From: Flavobacterium difficile
Lineage (GTDB): Bacteria > Bacteroidota > Bacteroidia > Flavobacteriales > Flavobacteriaceae
Direction: 5' to 3'
Length of the DNA: 64,000 nucleotides
NCBI RefSeq assembly: GCF_011392115.1
Contig: NZ_JAAJBT010000009.1
Span: 1 to 64,000, forward strand
The notes beneath the pieces are model-generated. The model was given only the letters and a program-made list of their open reading frames with translations. It was not told where the DNA came from and did not search any database. A program made the position numbers and the translations under genes. Shown here piece after piece: positions 39,393-49,268 of this stretch; positions within the stretch are counted from its first letter, which is position 1, and each line of letters starts with the position of its first letter.

Positions 39393-41024
39393 TTAAAGAA
39401 TAATTTTAAAAATTGTGCCTTTACCTAGTTTGCTTTCTAGACTTATTGTTCCGCCTAATACTTCAATTTTATTTTTTATCATAAAAAGACCCAAGCCAAC
39501 AGCGTCAGAATTGTTGTGAAACGTTTTGTACATACCAAAAATTTTATCTTTATTTTTCATTAAGTCAATGCCAATTCCATTATCTTCTACAAAAATAACT
39601 GTTTTTCTTTTTTCTTTTAAAGCTTTTATTTTTATGAAAGGTTTTTTATGAAGCGATTTATACTTTATGGCATTTGATATTAAATTAGAAACAATACTTT
39701 CAAAATAGGTTGGAATAGTATTTAAAATTAAATCTGCTGCAACAGTAACTTCTACAGAAATATTATTTGTTTTAATATCGTTTTTATAAGTTTCTAAAAT
39801 TGAAGCAATTTCTTTTTTTACATTAATTTCCGTTTTTCTTTTTTTGGAAGTAAATTGCAAATCTATTGTTTCGTTTAAATGAGATATAGTTTCAGAAAGC
39901 TTATTGTTGTTTTGTTTAAGCAATTGAAAATATTCTTTCTTTTCTGCATATTCATCAGTATCTTCAATTAAATCAATTAACATTGATATGTTACTGGTGT
40001 TAGAACGAATATTATGGGAAACAATATGTGTAAAATTGGCCAATTTAGCATTTAAGTTTTTAGACAGCGCAACTAATTTAGTAGCTTTTTCTTCTGCTAA
40101 TTTTATTGCAGAAATATCTCTTGAAATAATTAAATATTTGGTGTAATTTCCATTATCGTCATATATAACACAGGCGGAATCTTCACGCCAAAAATACTTT
40201 TTTGATTTGCCTTTTAATCGAAACTGATATTTAAAATATTTGTTTTTAAGTCCTAAGTTTTCGTAAATGAAATCTTTAGTTTTATTAAGGTCATCTTTGT
40301 GAATGTTGTTGAAAACATCTTCTATAGTAAAGTTTAACACTTCGTTTTCGCTGTATCCTAAAAGTTTGTAGTAGGATGAAGAGGCGAAAGTTACTTTTTT
40401 GTTTTCTATAACTACAAATCCGTCTGAAGAATTTTCAGTTATTAAGCTAATTTTTCTTTCTGTTTCTAAAAGTTCTTTTTCTAGTTCTCGTCTTTTGCCT
40501 TGCTCAATCATTAAATTTAAAATATCGCATAAAACGCGAGCAAATGCTAGATCCGTCTCTGTCCAAACTCCGTTTTCTTTATTGTGTTCACAACAAAAAA
40601 CACCAATTAGTTTACCGTCTTTTCTAATTGGTATGTCTAACATGTTTTTTATTCCTAACGGCGTAATATAGTTTTCTTTAAGCTCTCTGATATAAAAGTT
40701 AGAATTGACATCGTCTGCTACAATCGCAATTCCATCTTTAAGTGCTTGAAAATAAACAGGTAAATATTCGGCTATTAATTTTTTTTCGATAGTATGTGTT
40801 TTGGCTGTGGCATCATAAAGATCCTTACAAACTAAATCTTCACCTTCTATTTCCCAGTAACTAGCTCTAATTATTTTTAGCCCTTTGACAGCAGTTTCTG
40901 TTATGGTTTTGTATATGTCTTCAATCCCATTATAATCTAAAAAAGACGATTTGTATAATTTAATTAGTAAATTAAAATGATCCTGATTGAATAACAAGCC
41001 TTTGTTGATTTCACTTTTAGACAT
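39393..41024 (-). CDS. GAF-PAS sensor histidine kinase
   Basis: This 543-residue kinase has no membrane segment, so it is cytoplasmic. A GAF domain covers about residues 25-175 (with IPIRKDGKLIGVFCCEHN) and a PAS domain about 190-310 (SSDGFVVIENKK, ending YLIISRDISAIK). The dimerisation helix carries H337 in HIVSHNIRS, and an HATPase domain has NLISNAIKYKS, EDNGIGID and GLGLFMIKNKIEVLGG. The signal sensed by the GAF/PAS modules is unknown. The response regulator follows directly on the same strand, so the two form a phosphorelay pair. No DNA-binding output protein is encoded nearby. Confidence 0.93.
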   Translation of the reverse strand: MSKSEINKGLLFNQDHFNLLIKLYKSSFLDYNGIEDIYKTITETAVKGLKIIRASYWEIEGEDLVCKDLYDATAKTHTIEKKLIAEYLPVYFQALKDGIAIVADDVNSNFYIRELKENYITPLGIKNMLDIPIRKDGKLIGVFCCEHNKENGVWTETDLAFARVLCDILNLMIEQGKRRELEKELLETERKISLITENSSDGFVVIENKKVTFASSSYYKLLGYSENEVLNFTIEDVFNNIHKDDLNKTKDFIYENLGLKNKYFKYQFRLKGKSKKYFWREDSACVIYDDNGNYTKYLIISRDISAIKLAEEKATKLVALSKNLNAKLANFTHIVSHNIRSNTSNISMLIDLIEDTDEYAEKKEYFQLLKQNNNKLSETISHLNETIDLQFTSKKRKTEINVKKEIASILETYKNDIKTNNISVEVTVAADLILNTIPTYFESIVSNLISNAIKYKSLHKKPFIKIKALKEKRKTVIFVEDNGIGIDLMKNKDKIFGMYKTFHNNSDAVGLGLFMIKNKIEVLGGTISLESKLGKGTIFKIIL

Positions 41025-41081
41025 AAAAACAAGATTTTGATGTATTTTTTATAAAAATAGTGAAAATATATTAAAGATAAT

Positions 41082-41897
41082 TTATTTTAAAGTGAATTTT
41101 CTAATAATGAAATTAAAAATTTTATAGCCTAGCGTTCTTCTTAACACACGCATCAAATTTGCATCAAAACCAATGGTGTACCTCCTGAAATTTTTATTTG
41201 GATTTTCTGCAATATCATATAATTTTTCAACTATTTGATTCGGTAAATTGCAATTTTTTCCTGATTTTTTTTCAAGTAAATAAGATATTTTTTCCATTAA
41301 TTTGTTATACGAACAAATTTCTGTTTTGGCACATTTTGTAACATTCTTTTGAAATGAAGTGGGTGCGTTTCCAAACTGAACGGTAGATACACTGATGTTA
41401 AAATCCGCTAATTCGTAAGCCATACATTCTGAAAAACTTTCTACAGCTTGTTTTGTAGAATGATAAAAATTTCCAAGCGGTAAATTTACCAATCCAGCTA
41501 CAGATGTAATGTTTATAAATTGTCCAAATTTTTGTGCTCTAAAAGTAGGGATAAAAGCACGGCAAATTTTCACAACGCCTAACCAATTGACATTTACAAT
41601 GGTGTTAATTTTTTCGTCTTCTGAAAGTTCTACAAAACTTCTGTAGCCCATTCCAGCATTATTAATTATGGTGTCAATTTTTGGATGTTTTTCTAAAATA
41701 GTTTGAGTTGCTTTAGAGATACTTTCAGATGAAGTAACATCCATTTCATAACAATGAATATTTGGGATGTCGTTAAATTTATTTGCTTCAGTAAAATGAA
41801 GAAGAGTTGCTACTACAATCCAATTGTTTTTTGCAAAATACAAAGAAGTTTGTTCGCCAATTCCACCACCAGCTCCAGTTATTAATACAGTTTTCAT
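41082..41897 (-). CDS. Short-chain dehydrogenase/reductase
   Basis: The 271-residue NAD(P)-dependent oxidoreductase shows the classical SDR motifs: TGAGGGIGEQT for cofactor binding, INNAGMGYRS, and the catalytic Ser and Tyr-x-x-x-Lys in INITSVAGLVNLPLGNFYHSTK. About 75 residues after the core, including a basic C-terminus (RRTLGYKIFNFIIRKFTLK), may contact the membrane. The substrate cannot be told; the length and tail recall SDRs acting on retinol- or steroid-like or lipid substrates. It starts 12 bases after mtgA on the same strand and so is probably co-transcribed with mtgA and the FAD oxidoreductase. Confidence 0.9.
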   Translation of the reverse strand: MKTVLITGAGGGIGEQTSLYFAKNNWIVVATLLHFTEANKFNDIPNIHCYEMDVTSSESISKATQTILEKHPKIDTIINNAGMGYRSFVELSEDEKINTIVNVNWLGVVKICRAFIPTFRAQKFGQFINITSVAGLVNLPLGNFYHSTKQAVESFSECMAYELADFNISVSTVQFGNAPTSFQKNVTKCAKTEICSYNKLMEKISYLLEKKSGKNCNLPNQIVEKLYDIAENPNKNFRRYTIGFDANLMRVLRRTLGYKIFNFIIRKFTLK

Positions 41898-41909
41898 TTT
41901 AGATTTGAA

Positions 41910-42647
41910 TTAATATTTTAATTTAGTCATTAAAATATATCGGGCAACTTTACTTTGTTTTTTTCTTATGTAAGCTGAACCATTAGGTTTAAATTTTCTT
42001 GGATTCGGTAATATTGCCGCAATTCCAGCTGCTTGCATTCTGGTTAAGCTTTTGCAATCTTTATCATACCAATGTTGTGTGGCAGCTTGTGCACCGTAAA
42101 TGCCATCGCCCATTTCAATACTGTTTAAATAAACTTCTAAAATGCGTTCTTTTCCCCAAATTAGTTCAATTAATATCGTGTAGTAAGCTTCTAATGCTTT
42201 TCTAAAATAACTTCGGCCTTGCCATAAAAATACATTTTTTGCCGTTTGTTGCGTTATGGTACTTCCGCCTTTAAGTTTTTTACCTTTAAAATTTTCAACT
42301 GCTGCTTTTTGCATAGCTGAAAAATCAAGGCCATTGTGATCAAAAAATCTAGCATCTTCGCTTGCAATTACTGCTTTTTGTAGATTTTTAGAAATGTCTT
42401 CAAGAGGAACCCAATCGTGTCGTGTTTCAATATTTTTTCCTTCTGCAGAATTTTCAAAATGACGGATAACCATTAATGGTGTAAAAGGAACAGGTACAAA
42501 CTTGTACAGTATAACAAAAAATAAACTGATACTATTAAACCAAATAAATGCTTTCCAAAGCCAACGTGTTAAAGTGCTTACAAAGCCTTTTTTTTCATTA
42601 GTTTTAGGTTGTGTTTTAGGTTTTGGAGTTGTTTTTTTTACTGCCAT
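41910..42647 (-). CDS. mtgA: Monofunctional biosynthetic peptidoglycan transglycosylase
   Basis: This 245-residue GT51 enzyme polymerises lipid II into glycan strands without cross-linking. It has a basic, Lys/Thr/Pro-rich N-terminal tail, one transmembrane segment (about residues 31-50), and the GT51 motifs IASEDARFFDHNGLDF with catalytic Glu, KGGSTITQQTAKNVFLW and ILEVYLNSIEMGDGIYG. There is no transpeptidase domain, unlike pbpC elsewhere in the window. Its ATG lies one base after the stop of the FAD oxidoreductase gene, pointing to a shared mRNA and likely coupling. Confidence 0.94.
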   Translation of the reverse strand: MAVKKTTPKPKTQPKTNEKKGFVSTLTRWLWKAFIWFNSISLFFVILYKFVPVPFTPLMVIRHFENSAEGKNIETRHDWVPLEDISKNLQKAVIASEDARFFDHNGLDFSAMQKAAVENFKGKKLKGGSTITQQTAKNVFLWQGRSYFRKALEAYYTILIELIWGKERILEVYLNSIEMGDGIYGAQAATQHWYDKDCKSLTRMQAAGIAAILPNPRKFKPNGSAYIRKKQSKVARYILMTKLKY

Positions 42648-42648
42648 T

Positions 42649-43761
42649 TTATACTAAATCTGCTAATTCTTGTCCGATTAAGCTGCCTATGGCAACACCC
42701 ATTCCACCCATTCTAACACCACAAAATACATTATTGCTTATTTGTTGAACAATTGGTTTTTTAGAATTTCCAATGCCCATAATTCCGCTCCAACGGTGAT
42801 CAATTTCGAAAGGAATGTTCGGCAAAATTACATCTTTTAGTAATTCTTGCAAGCGATTTTGAATAATTTCGGTTGTTTCTAACGAAGTTGTAGTTTCGCC
42901 TTTAAAGTCTAGGTTTCTACCACCACCAAAAAGTAAACGATTATTTATGTTTCGGAAGTAATAATACCCTTGATCTAAATGGAAAGTGCCTTTAACATGT
43001 AAATTTTTAATCGGTTTGGTTATTAAAACTTGAGCTCTAGCTGGTTTGACTTGATTTTGAGTTAATTCAGCGGCAAAACCATTAGTAGTAAATAATAGTT
43101 TTTTGGTTTTGAATGTCAATTCGTCTGTAGCAATTTCAACACCGTCATTTAATTCTTGATGGTTCGAAACAGTTTGGTTATTTAAAATAAGTATATCGTT
43201 TTGAATTGCTTTTTTTAATAAAGCTTGCATCATGTTTCCTGTGTCAATTTGACCTTCAAATGCATTGAAAATTATATGGTTGAATGTGTTTTTGAAGTTA
43301 AATTTGTCTGAAACTTTCGAATAGACTTCCGACTTAAATAAAGGATGAAGCATTTCATTTATAAGTGGAATTTTTTCAATACAATCATTAAAAAAGGCTT
43401 CGTCTTCTTTTAAAAAGAGTTCATAGCCTCCAAAAGGTTTGTAGTTGATGGCTGAATCGCCTAAATTTTTTCTGAGTAATTGTAAACCTGCATATCTTTT
43501 CTGAATCAATTGAATTACTTCTTCTTCAGAATGTGTTTTTAAATCGTCAATAATTTCAGAGACACTGCCGAAACAAGCAAATCCCGCGTTTTTAGTACTG
43601 GCGCCTTGTGGTAAAAAACCTTTTTCTAGAATTAAAATCTTAGCTTCAGGAAATCGTTCTCTTAGCCGAATTGCAGTGTGTAAGCCTACAATTCCACTTC
43701 CAACAATAGTATAATCTACGTTGGAGAACCAATTTTTTATTTCCCAGTAGCTTAGCTGCAT
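42649..43761 (-). CDS. FAD-dependent oxidoreductase (DAO family)
   Basis: This 370-residue protein has a Rossmann dinucleotide motif near the N-terminus (DYTIVGSGIVGLHTAIRL, about residues 16-33) and the C-terminal GVRMGGMGVAIGSLIGQELADL block of D-amino-acid oxidase/glycine oxidase type enzymes. The GASTKNAGFACFG stretch is the second FAD contact. Members oxidise amines or amino acids and reduce oxygen or a quinone; the substrate here is unknown. No signal peptide is present. It heads the mtgA-SDR transcript with a one-base gap to mtgA; the link to wall synthesis, if any, is not evident. Confidence 0.9.
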   Translation of the reverse strand: MQLSYWEIKNWFSNVDYTIVGSGIVGLHTAIRLRERFPEAKILILEKGFLPQGASTKNAGFACFGSVSEIIDDLKTHSEEEVIQLIQKRYAGLQLLRKNLGDSAINYKPFGGYELFLKEDEAFFNDCIEKIPLINEMLHPLFKSEVYSKVSDKFNFKNTFNHIIFNAFEGQIDTGNMMQALLKKAIQNDILILNNQTVSNHQELNDGVEIATDELTFKTKKLLFTTNGFAAELTQNQVKPARAQVLITKPIKNLHVKGTFHLDQGYYYFRNINNRLLFGGGRNLDFKGETTTSLETTEIIQNRLQELLKDVILPNIPFEIDHRWSGIMGIGNSKKPIVQQISNNVFCGVRMGGMGVAIGSLIGQELADLV

Positions 43762-43789
43762 CTTTAATCTCTAATACGTTTAAGGAAAA

Positions 43790-44557
43790 TTATTCATCTC
43801 CACTTGTATCTGTTTGCTCTAATTTTTTATTCTTTATGGCTTTCATTACTAAAGGAAGTGTAGTAGCCACAACTAAAATAATGATGATTTTTTCGATATG
43901 ATGTTTTAAATCGATATCAAATTTCTCTAAAAATAAGCCGTATAAATAATGTCCAGAATATACCAAAATAAAGGACCATAAAAGAGAACTCAATACATTA
44001 TAAAACATGAACTTCTTTTTTTCCATGTGAACAATTCCTGCGATTATTGGAACAAAAGTTCTAACGATAGGTAAAAACCGAGCAAAAACTATAGCCACAC
44101 CACCGTGTTTTTGAAAGAAACTTTCCGATTGAAATAAATATTTCTTTTTGAAGAAAAAACCGTCTTCTTTTTGGTATAAATTTTTTCCGTAAACCGATCC
44201 AAACCAGTAACCAAAAATATTTCCAAAAATTCCAGAAAGTGCAATTAATGTGGCTACAATAAAAACCGGAGAATATCCTTGTGGTAAAAATTTTAAAGGA
44301 GCTACTAACGCTTCACAATAAATACCTGATAAAAAAAGTAAACTGTCACCAGGTAAGAAAAAGCCAATAAATAAACCAGTCTCAGCAAAAATGATAAAAA
44401 GTACAACATAAATTCCAATAGGTACGCCACCTAATTCCAAGTTAATGTAAAATTCTGGATTAAAAAGTTGTGTCCAAGTAAATTCTTTATCAATTTGTTG
44501 TGTTTGTAAAAAAAAGTTTGATTTTAAAAAATTAAGTATTTCTAAATTGAATTTCAT
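43790..44557 (-). CDS. DedA family integral membrane protein
   Basis: The 255-residue inner-membrane protein has about five hydrophobic segments and the DedA motif pattern: FAETGLFIGFFLPGDSLLFLSGI, GNIFGYWFGSVYGKNLY, then FFQKHGGVAIVFARFLPIVRTFVPIIAGI. The essential Glu (in FAETG) and the arginines of the F-x-R-[FY]-x-P-x-x-R signature are present. DedA proteins scramble or flip phospholipids, including the undecaprenyl phosphate carrier, and affect membrane potential and drug resistance. The gene stands between the FAD oxidoreductase and the symporter on the same strand, 28 bases from the former. Confidence 0.94.
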   Translation of the reverse strand: MKFNLEILNFLKSNFFLQTQQIDKEFTWTQLFNPEFYINLELGGVPIGIYVVLFIIFAETGLFIGFFLPGDSLLFLSGIYCEALVAPLKFLPQGYSPVFIVATLIALSGIFGNIFGYWFGSVYGKNLYQKEDGFFFKKKYLFQSESFFQKHGGVAIVFARFLPIVRTFVPIIAGIVHMEKKKFMFYNVLSSLLWSFILVYSGHYLYGLFLEKFDIDLKHHIEKIIIILVVATTLPLVMKAIKNKKLEQTDTSGDE

Positions 44558-44619
44558 TTTTTTCTTTTTTTAGTACTAATCTAAGCAGCACTATTTGATT
44601 TTGTGTTGTTTGAATAAAC

Positions 44620-45873
44620 TTATTCGTTTTCAGTTGCTGAAGCTACTTCGTTTTTCGATTCCCATTTGTCTATGGCAGCCGTTGATAGTGCGTTACCCAA
44701 AACGTTTGTCATGCTTCTTGCCATATCGCAAAAATGGTCAATTGGTAAAATTAATGCAATTCCTTCCGGTGGAATACCAAACATCGCACAGGTTGCAACC
44801 ACTACAATTAATGAAGCTCTTGGCACACCGGCAACACCTTTGCTGGTTAGCATTAACACTAAAAGCATGGTTAGTTGTTGACCGATTTCCATTTCGATTC
44901 CATAAACTTGAGCAATAAAAATACTGGCAAAAGTCATGTACATCATACTACCATCTAAATTGAAAGAATACCCAAGTGGAAGTGTGAAGGAAACAATTTT
45001 TGGCTGGCAACCAAAACGTTCTAATTCTTCTACCATTTTTGGGAAAACGGCTTCTGAACTTGTAGTTGAAAACGCAATTAATAAAGGACTTTTAATACGT
45101 TGTAGCAATACGAAAAGGCGTTTGCCTAATATTAGATAACCTACTGTTAATAAAATCAACCACAAAACTAATATTCCAATTAAAAAAGCGCCTAAATATT
45201 TGGCGTATAATTCGAATACTTCAAATCCATGTTTCGCAATAGCACTTGCTACGGCTCCTAAAACCCCTAATGGTGCTGTCCACATGATGTATGACACCAT
45301 TTTTAAAACCACATGAGCGGTAGTGTCTAATAATTTGATAATTGGTTTCGCTTCTTTTTTACTAAATGCGGCTAAAGCTACTCCGAATAAAATAGAAAAA
45401 ATTACAATTTGTAAGATTTCATTTGTGGCAAAGGCTTCAAATAAACTTCTCGGTATTACGTGTTTTACAAACTCTTCTAGCGAAAATCCTTTTGAGTTTT
45501 CTAATAATTCCGAAGCAGCTGACGTGTCGTCTAATCGGATAGACGTCCCTTTTCCTGGTGCGAAAAAGTTCACTAAAACCAATCCTAATAATAAGGAAAT
45601 TAAGGAAGCAGAAATGAACCAAGCCATTGCTTTTCCACCCACACGGCCGACCATTTTCATATCACCCATTTTTGCGATTCCAACCACTAAAGTAGAGAAT
45701 ACTAAAGGGGCAATAATCATTTGAACTAGTCGAATAAAAATAGTTCCAAGTAATTTGATGTTTTTTGAGAAAGATTCTATTGAGTCTGGAAACTGATAAT
45801 GCACAATTCCACCTAAACCAACACCAATAATTAGTGAAATGATAATTAATATAAAAAGTTTATTATTTTTCAT
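44620..45873 (-). CDS. Dicarboxylate/amino acid:cation symporter (DAACS family)
   Basis: The 417-residue inner-membrane transporter resembles GltP/DctA. Hydrophobic segments run from the first residues (KLFILIIISLIIGVGLGG). The family motifs AFSTTSSEAVFPKMVEELERFG (the serine-rich re-entrant hairpin HP1), GYSFNLDGSMMYMTFASIFIAQVYG and the second hairpin TSKGVAGVPRASLIVV are present, with the substrate-contact DHFCDMARSMTNVLGNA near the end. It moves glutamate, aspartate or C4-dicarboxylates with protons or sodium. The ATG at 45873 gives the usual short N-terminus; another in-frame ATG lies at 45900. The S9 peptidase gene starts divergently upstream. Confidence 0.94.
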   Translation of the reverse strand: MKNNKLFILIIISLIIGVGLGGIVHYQFPDSIESFSKNIKLLGTIFIRLVQMIIAPLVFSTLVVGIAKMGDMKMVGRVGGKAMAWFISASLISLLLGLVLVNFFAPGKGTSIRLDDTSAASELLENSKGFSLEEFVKHVIPRSLFEAFATNEILQIVIFSILFGVALAAFSKKEAKPIIKLLDTTAHVVLKMVSYIMWTAPLGVLGAVASAIAKHGFEVFELYAKYLGAFLIGILVLWLILLTVGYLILGKRLFVLLQRIKSPLLIAFSTTSSEAVFPKMVEELERFGCQPKIVSFTLPLGYSFNLDGSMMYMTFASIFIAQVYGIEMEIGQQLTMLLVLMLTSKGVAGVPRASLIVVVATCAMFGIPPEGIALILPIDHFCDMARSMTNVLGNALSTAAIDKWESKNEVASATENE

Positions 45874-46048
45874 AAATGTGAATTTATTTTTAGAGGTCAT
45901 TTCAGATTGAATCGCCTTTTCTTATTGATTTTAACAGAAAACTACTTTCATTTTTAACGATTGAACCACTTTATTATTTTAGACCGTGAAAATAGTTATA
46001 TTTTTTCAAAAAAGTGCTACTTTTAACCTCGTTTTAAAATTTAACACT

Positions 46049-47962
46049 ATGCAAAAATATATTTTTCTCATTTTCAGTCTAATAACTATGAGTGCAACCG
46101 CGCAACAAAACATTACGCCAGAAAAATTATGGCAATTGGGTAGAGTAACACCCATCGGGATTTCTAAAGATGGTAAGTCGTTGATTTATAAAGTAGGAAC
46201 GCCAAATATTCAAGAAAATAAAATTGTTTCTAAATATTATTCTGTTCCAGTTGGTGGTGGAAGTGCTACTCTGTTAAATTCAATTGAAGGATTAGTTGCC
46301 GATAAAAATGTTTCACCAAATGGCCAAGAATACATTAGTGTCCAACAAGTAAAAGTAGAAAAAATATTGGGTGCTGACTTATATCCTAGTTTAACAAAAA
46401 CGTCAGCGCAAGTATATGATGGTTTAGATTATCGTCATTGGGATACTTGGAATGACGGCACACACAATCATTTGTTTGTAGGTTTAGTGGGAAAACCAGA
46501 TGAAAAAGTATTAGGTCCGATTGATATCATGCCAAATGAACCATACGATTCTCCACAAAAACCTCATGGTGGTGACGAAGATTATGTTTGGTCGCCAGAT
46601 GGAACTAAAATTATATATGTATGTAAGAAGAAAGCAGGAACTGCTTATGCCACAAGTACAAATACCGATTTATTCGAGTACGATGTAGCTACTAAAACAA
46701 CTAAAAACCTTACCGAGAAAAATTTAGGTTATGATACGCATCCTATTTTTTCACCTCAAGGCGATTTGACTTGGTTACAAATGAAACGCGACGGTTTTGA
46801 AGCCGATAAAAACGATATAATTGTCCGTCATAAAGGCATTGATATCAATTTAACTGCCGCTTGGGACGGAACCGTAGAAAGTTTTGTTTGGAGTCAAGAT
46901 GGTAAAAAAGTCTATTTTATTGCACCAATTGCTGGAACTAAACAATTATTTGAAGTTAATTTTCCGGGTGTTACTCGAATAGCAATTACCGTAAAACAAA
47001 TTACTGATGGCGATTTTGATTTGAACAGTATTATCGGATTTACAGGTTCTTCAGTTTTAGTAACTCAAACCACACACAACAGCGCAACAGAAGTGTTTTC
47101 GTATGATTTAAAAGCTAAAATTTGGAAACAAATCACTCATGTTAATGACGAAGCATATTCGAAAATTGCAAAGTGTACTTCGGAAAAACGTTGGGTAACA
47201 ACAACCGACGGTAAAAAAATGTTGGTTTGGGTAATTTTGCCGCCAAATTTCGATAAAAACAAAAAATATCCAACGCTTTTATATTGTCAGGGTGGACCAC
47301 AAAGTGCCTTAACGCAATATTATTCTTTCCGTTGGAATTTTCAATTGATGGCTTCGCAAGGTTACATTGTGGTAGCGCCAAATAGAAGAGGAATGCCAGG
47401 TCATGGTGTACAATGGAACGAACAAATTTCAGGAGATTGGGGCGGACAAGTTATGGACGATTATTTATCCGCCATTGATGATATTTCTAAAGAATCGTAT
47501 GTAGATAAAGCCAGAATTGGTGCTGTTGGTGCGAGTTACGGTGGATATTCTGTATTTCAATTAGCGGGAATTCATAAAAACCGTTTCAAAACATTTATTT
47601 CTCATTGCGGAATTTTCAATACAGAAAGTATGTACGGCACAACAGAAGAAGTTTTCTTTACGAATTGGGATTCTGGCGGAGCGTATTGGGAAAAAGACAA
47701 CAAAATCGCACAGAAAACATATAATGAATTCAATCCAATTAAATTGGTGAACAATTGGAATACACCGATTTTAATTATTCAAGGTGGAAAAGATTACCGT
47801 GTGCCAATCGGACAAGGTCAAGAAGCTTTTCAAGCCGCGCAATTAAAAGGCATCAAAAGTAAATTTTTACTATTTCCAGATGAAAACCATTGGGTGTTAC
47901 AACCACAAAATGCTTTAGTTTGGCAAGGTGAATTTTTCAAATGGTTGAAAGAAACGCTTTAG
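46049..47962 (+). CDS. S9 family prolyl oligopeptidase-type peptidase
   Basis: The 637-residue secreted serine peptidase has a signal peptide (MQKYIFLIFSLITMSATAQ). A beta-propeller region covers about residues 25-370 with several WSPDG/WSQDG-type blades. The catalytic domain has the nucleophile in GAVGASYGGYSVF, an Asp in IIQGGKDYRVPIGQG and the His in FPDENHWVLQP. It resembles dipeptidyl- or acylaminoacyl-peptidases of Bacteroidota, which take peptides in the periplasm. The ATG at 46049 is chosen because it gives the signal peptide; a longer GTG frame from 45986 does not. Confidence 0.93.
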   Translation: MQKYIFLIFSLITMSATAQQNITPEKLWQLGRVTPIGISKDGKSLIYKVGTPNIQENKIVSKYYSVPVGGGSATLLNSIEGLVADKNVSPNGQEYISVQQVKVEKILGADLYPSLTKTSAQVYDGLDYRHWDTWNDGTHNHLFVGLVGKPDEKVLGPIDIMPNEPYDSPQKPHGGDEDYVWSPDGTKIIYVCKKKAGTAYATSTNTDLFEYDVATKTTKNLTEKNLGYDTHPIFSPQGDLTWLQMKRDGFEADKNDIIVRHKGIDINLTAAWDGTVESFVWSQDGKKVYFIAPIAGTKQLFEVNFPGVTRIAITVKQITDGDFDLNSIIGFTGSSVLVTQTTHNSATEVFSYDLKAKIWKQITHVNDEAYSKIAKCTSEKRWVTTTDGKKMLVWVILPPNFDKNKKYPTLLYCQGGPQSALTQYYSFRWNFQLMASQGYIVVAPNRRGMPGHGVQWNEQISGDWGGQVMDDYLSAIDDISKESYVDKARIGAVGASYGGYSVFQLAGIHKNRFKTFISHCGIFNTESMYGTTEEVFFTNWDSGGAYWEKDNKIAQKTYNEFNPIKLVNNWNTPILIIQGGKDYRVPIGQGQEAFQAAQLKGIKSKFLLFPDENHWVLQPQNALVWQGEFFKWLKETL

Positions 47963-48007
47963 TAATGTGCCGATTATTCAATTAGCCAATTAAAAAAAAA
48001 CAAATAA

Positions 48008-49216
48008 ATGCAACAATACAACATCATAATTATAGGCGGTGGCGCAGCCGGTTTCTTTGCAGCTATTAATATCGCAGAGAAAAATCCGCAGCTTAGTGTG
48101 GCAATTCTCGAAAGAGGAAAAGAATGCTTAACTAAGGTTAAAATTTCTGGTGGTGGCCGTTGCAATGTAACGCACGCGTGTTTTGTGCCAAACGATTTAG
48201 TAAAGTTTTATCCACGTGGTGAAAGAGAATTAAAAGGTCCGTTTTCGCAGTTTTGTTCTGGAGATACAATAGATTGGTTTGAAAAACGTGGTGTCGAGTT
48301 GAAAATCGAAGAAGATGGAAGAATGTTTCCAGTTACCGATTCCTCTCAAACTATAATTGATTGCTTTGAAAAAGAAGTCAAGAAATTAGGAATCAAAGTT
48401 TTTACTTCACAAAGTGTGCAGTCTTTGTATTTTAATAAAGAAGAAAAATGGAAAATCGATACGCAACATGATGTTTTTGTTGCGGATAAAATTGTTGTAG
48501 CTACTGGAAGTAATCCTAAAATTTGGGAAATGATGCATCAGATGGGTCACGAAATCGTAGCGCCTGTTCCTTCATTATTTACGTTTAATATTTCTGACAA
48601 AAGAATTAAAGATTTAATGGGACTTTCAGCGCAAGCTAGCATCAAAATTAAAAATTCGAAGTTAGCTTCTTCTGGACCTTTACTTATTACTCATTGGGGA
48701 CTTTCAGGTCCAGGAATTTTGAGACTTTCAGCTTGGGGCGCGAGAGAATTATTTGATAAAAAGTACTGTTTTGCTTTATTAGTCAATTGGCTAGATGAGC
48801 TGTCTTTTGATGAAGCCATCGAACAATTAAAAACAATTAGAGAAGAAAATAATAAAAAATTAATCGGTAAATTTTGTCCTTTCAATTTTCCGAAAAGATT
48901 ATGGGAAAATATAGTTGTTGCAGCCGGTATTGCATTGGATTTTAAATGGGCAGATGTGACGAATAAACAAATTAATAGTTTAGCCAATCAATTGACTCAA
49001 GCCGAATTTCAAGTCAACGGAAAAAGTACATTTAAAGAAGAATTTGTTACCGCTGGCGGCATTGATTTGAAAGAAATCCATTTTAAAACGATGCAAAGTA
49101 AAATCTTACCTAATGTTTATTTCGCTGGGGAAGTAGTTAATATTGATGCCATAACTGGCGGATTCAACTTTCAAAATGCTTGGACAAGTGGTTTTATAGT
49201 GGCAGAAAATATTTAA
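48008..49216 (+). CDS. BaiN/HI0933-type FAD-dependent oxidoreductase
   Basis: The 402-residue flavoprotein begins with the FAD-binding motif IIIIGGGAAGFFAAINIAE and contains KISGGGRCNVTHACF. Its C-terminal block is AGEVVNIDAITGGFNFQNAWTSGFIVAENI, the signature of the HI0933/BaiN/RdsA family. The relevant enzymes reduce ene bonds or tRNA-related substrates in some bacteria, but most members lack an assigned substrate. It starts 45 bases after the S9 peptidase on the same strand; the spacer has an 8-bp-period CAATTA-like repeat. A strong terminator follows. Confidence 0.92.
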   Translation: MQQYNIIIIGGGAAGFFAAINIAEKNPQLSVAILERGKECLTKVKISGGGRCNVTHACFVPNDLVKFYPRGERELKGPFSQFCSGDTIDWFEKRGVELKIEEDGRMFPVTDSSQTIIDCFEKEVKKLGIKVFTSQSVQSLYFNKEEKWKIDTQHDVFVADKIVVATGSNPKIWEMMHQMGHEIVAPVPSLFTFNISDKRIKDLMGLSAQASIKIKNSKLASSGPLLITHWGLSGPGILRLSAWGARELFDKKYCFALLVNWLDELSFDEAIEQLKTIREENNKKLIGKFCPFNFPKRLWENIVVAAGIALDFKWADVTNKQINSLANQLTQAEFQVNGKSTFKEEFVTAGGIDLKEIHFKTMQSKILPNVYFAGEVVNIDAITGGFNFQNAWTSGFIVAENI

Positions 49217-49231
49217 AAAGTTATAAGTAAA

Positions 49232-49261
49232 AAAAAGCCTCGATATTTTCGAGGTTTTTTT
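49232..49261. terminator. Bidirectional terminator after the BaiN-like gene
   Basis: CCTCGA (49238-49243) pairs with TCGAGG (49249-49254), extended by A-T pairs into flanking A- and T-runs. It lies between two convergent genes and can act on both. Confidence 0.75.
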
Positions 49262-49268
49262 ATTTAAA

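Noticed and set aside
45323..45724. Long open frame of 133 codons on the plus strand opposite the symporter gene
   Set aside because: It lies wholly antisense to a well-supported DAACS transporter, has no recognisable domain and no promoter; it is a shadow of the coding frame.
47963..48007. CGATTA/CAATTA triplicate with 8-bp period before the BaiN-like gene
   Set aside because: Only three short AT-rich units with a different period; too weak to join the heptad family.
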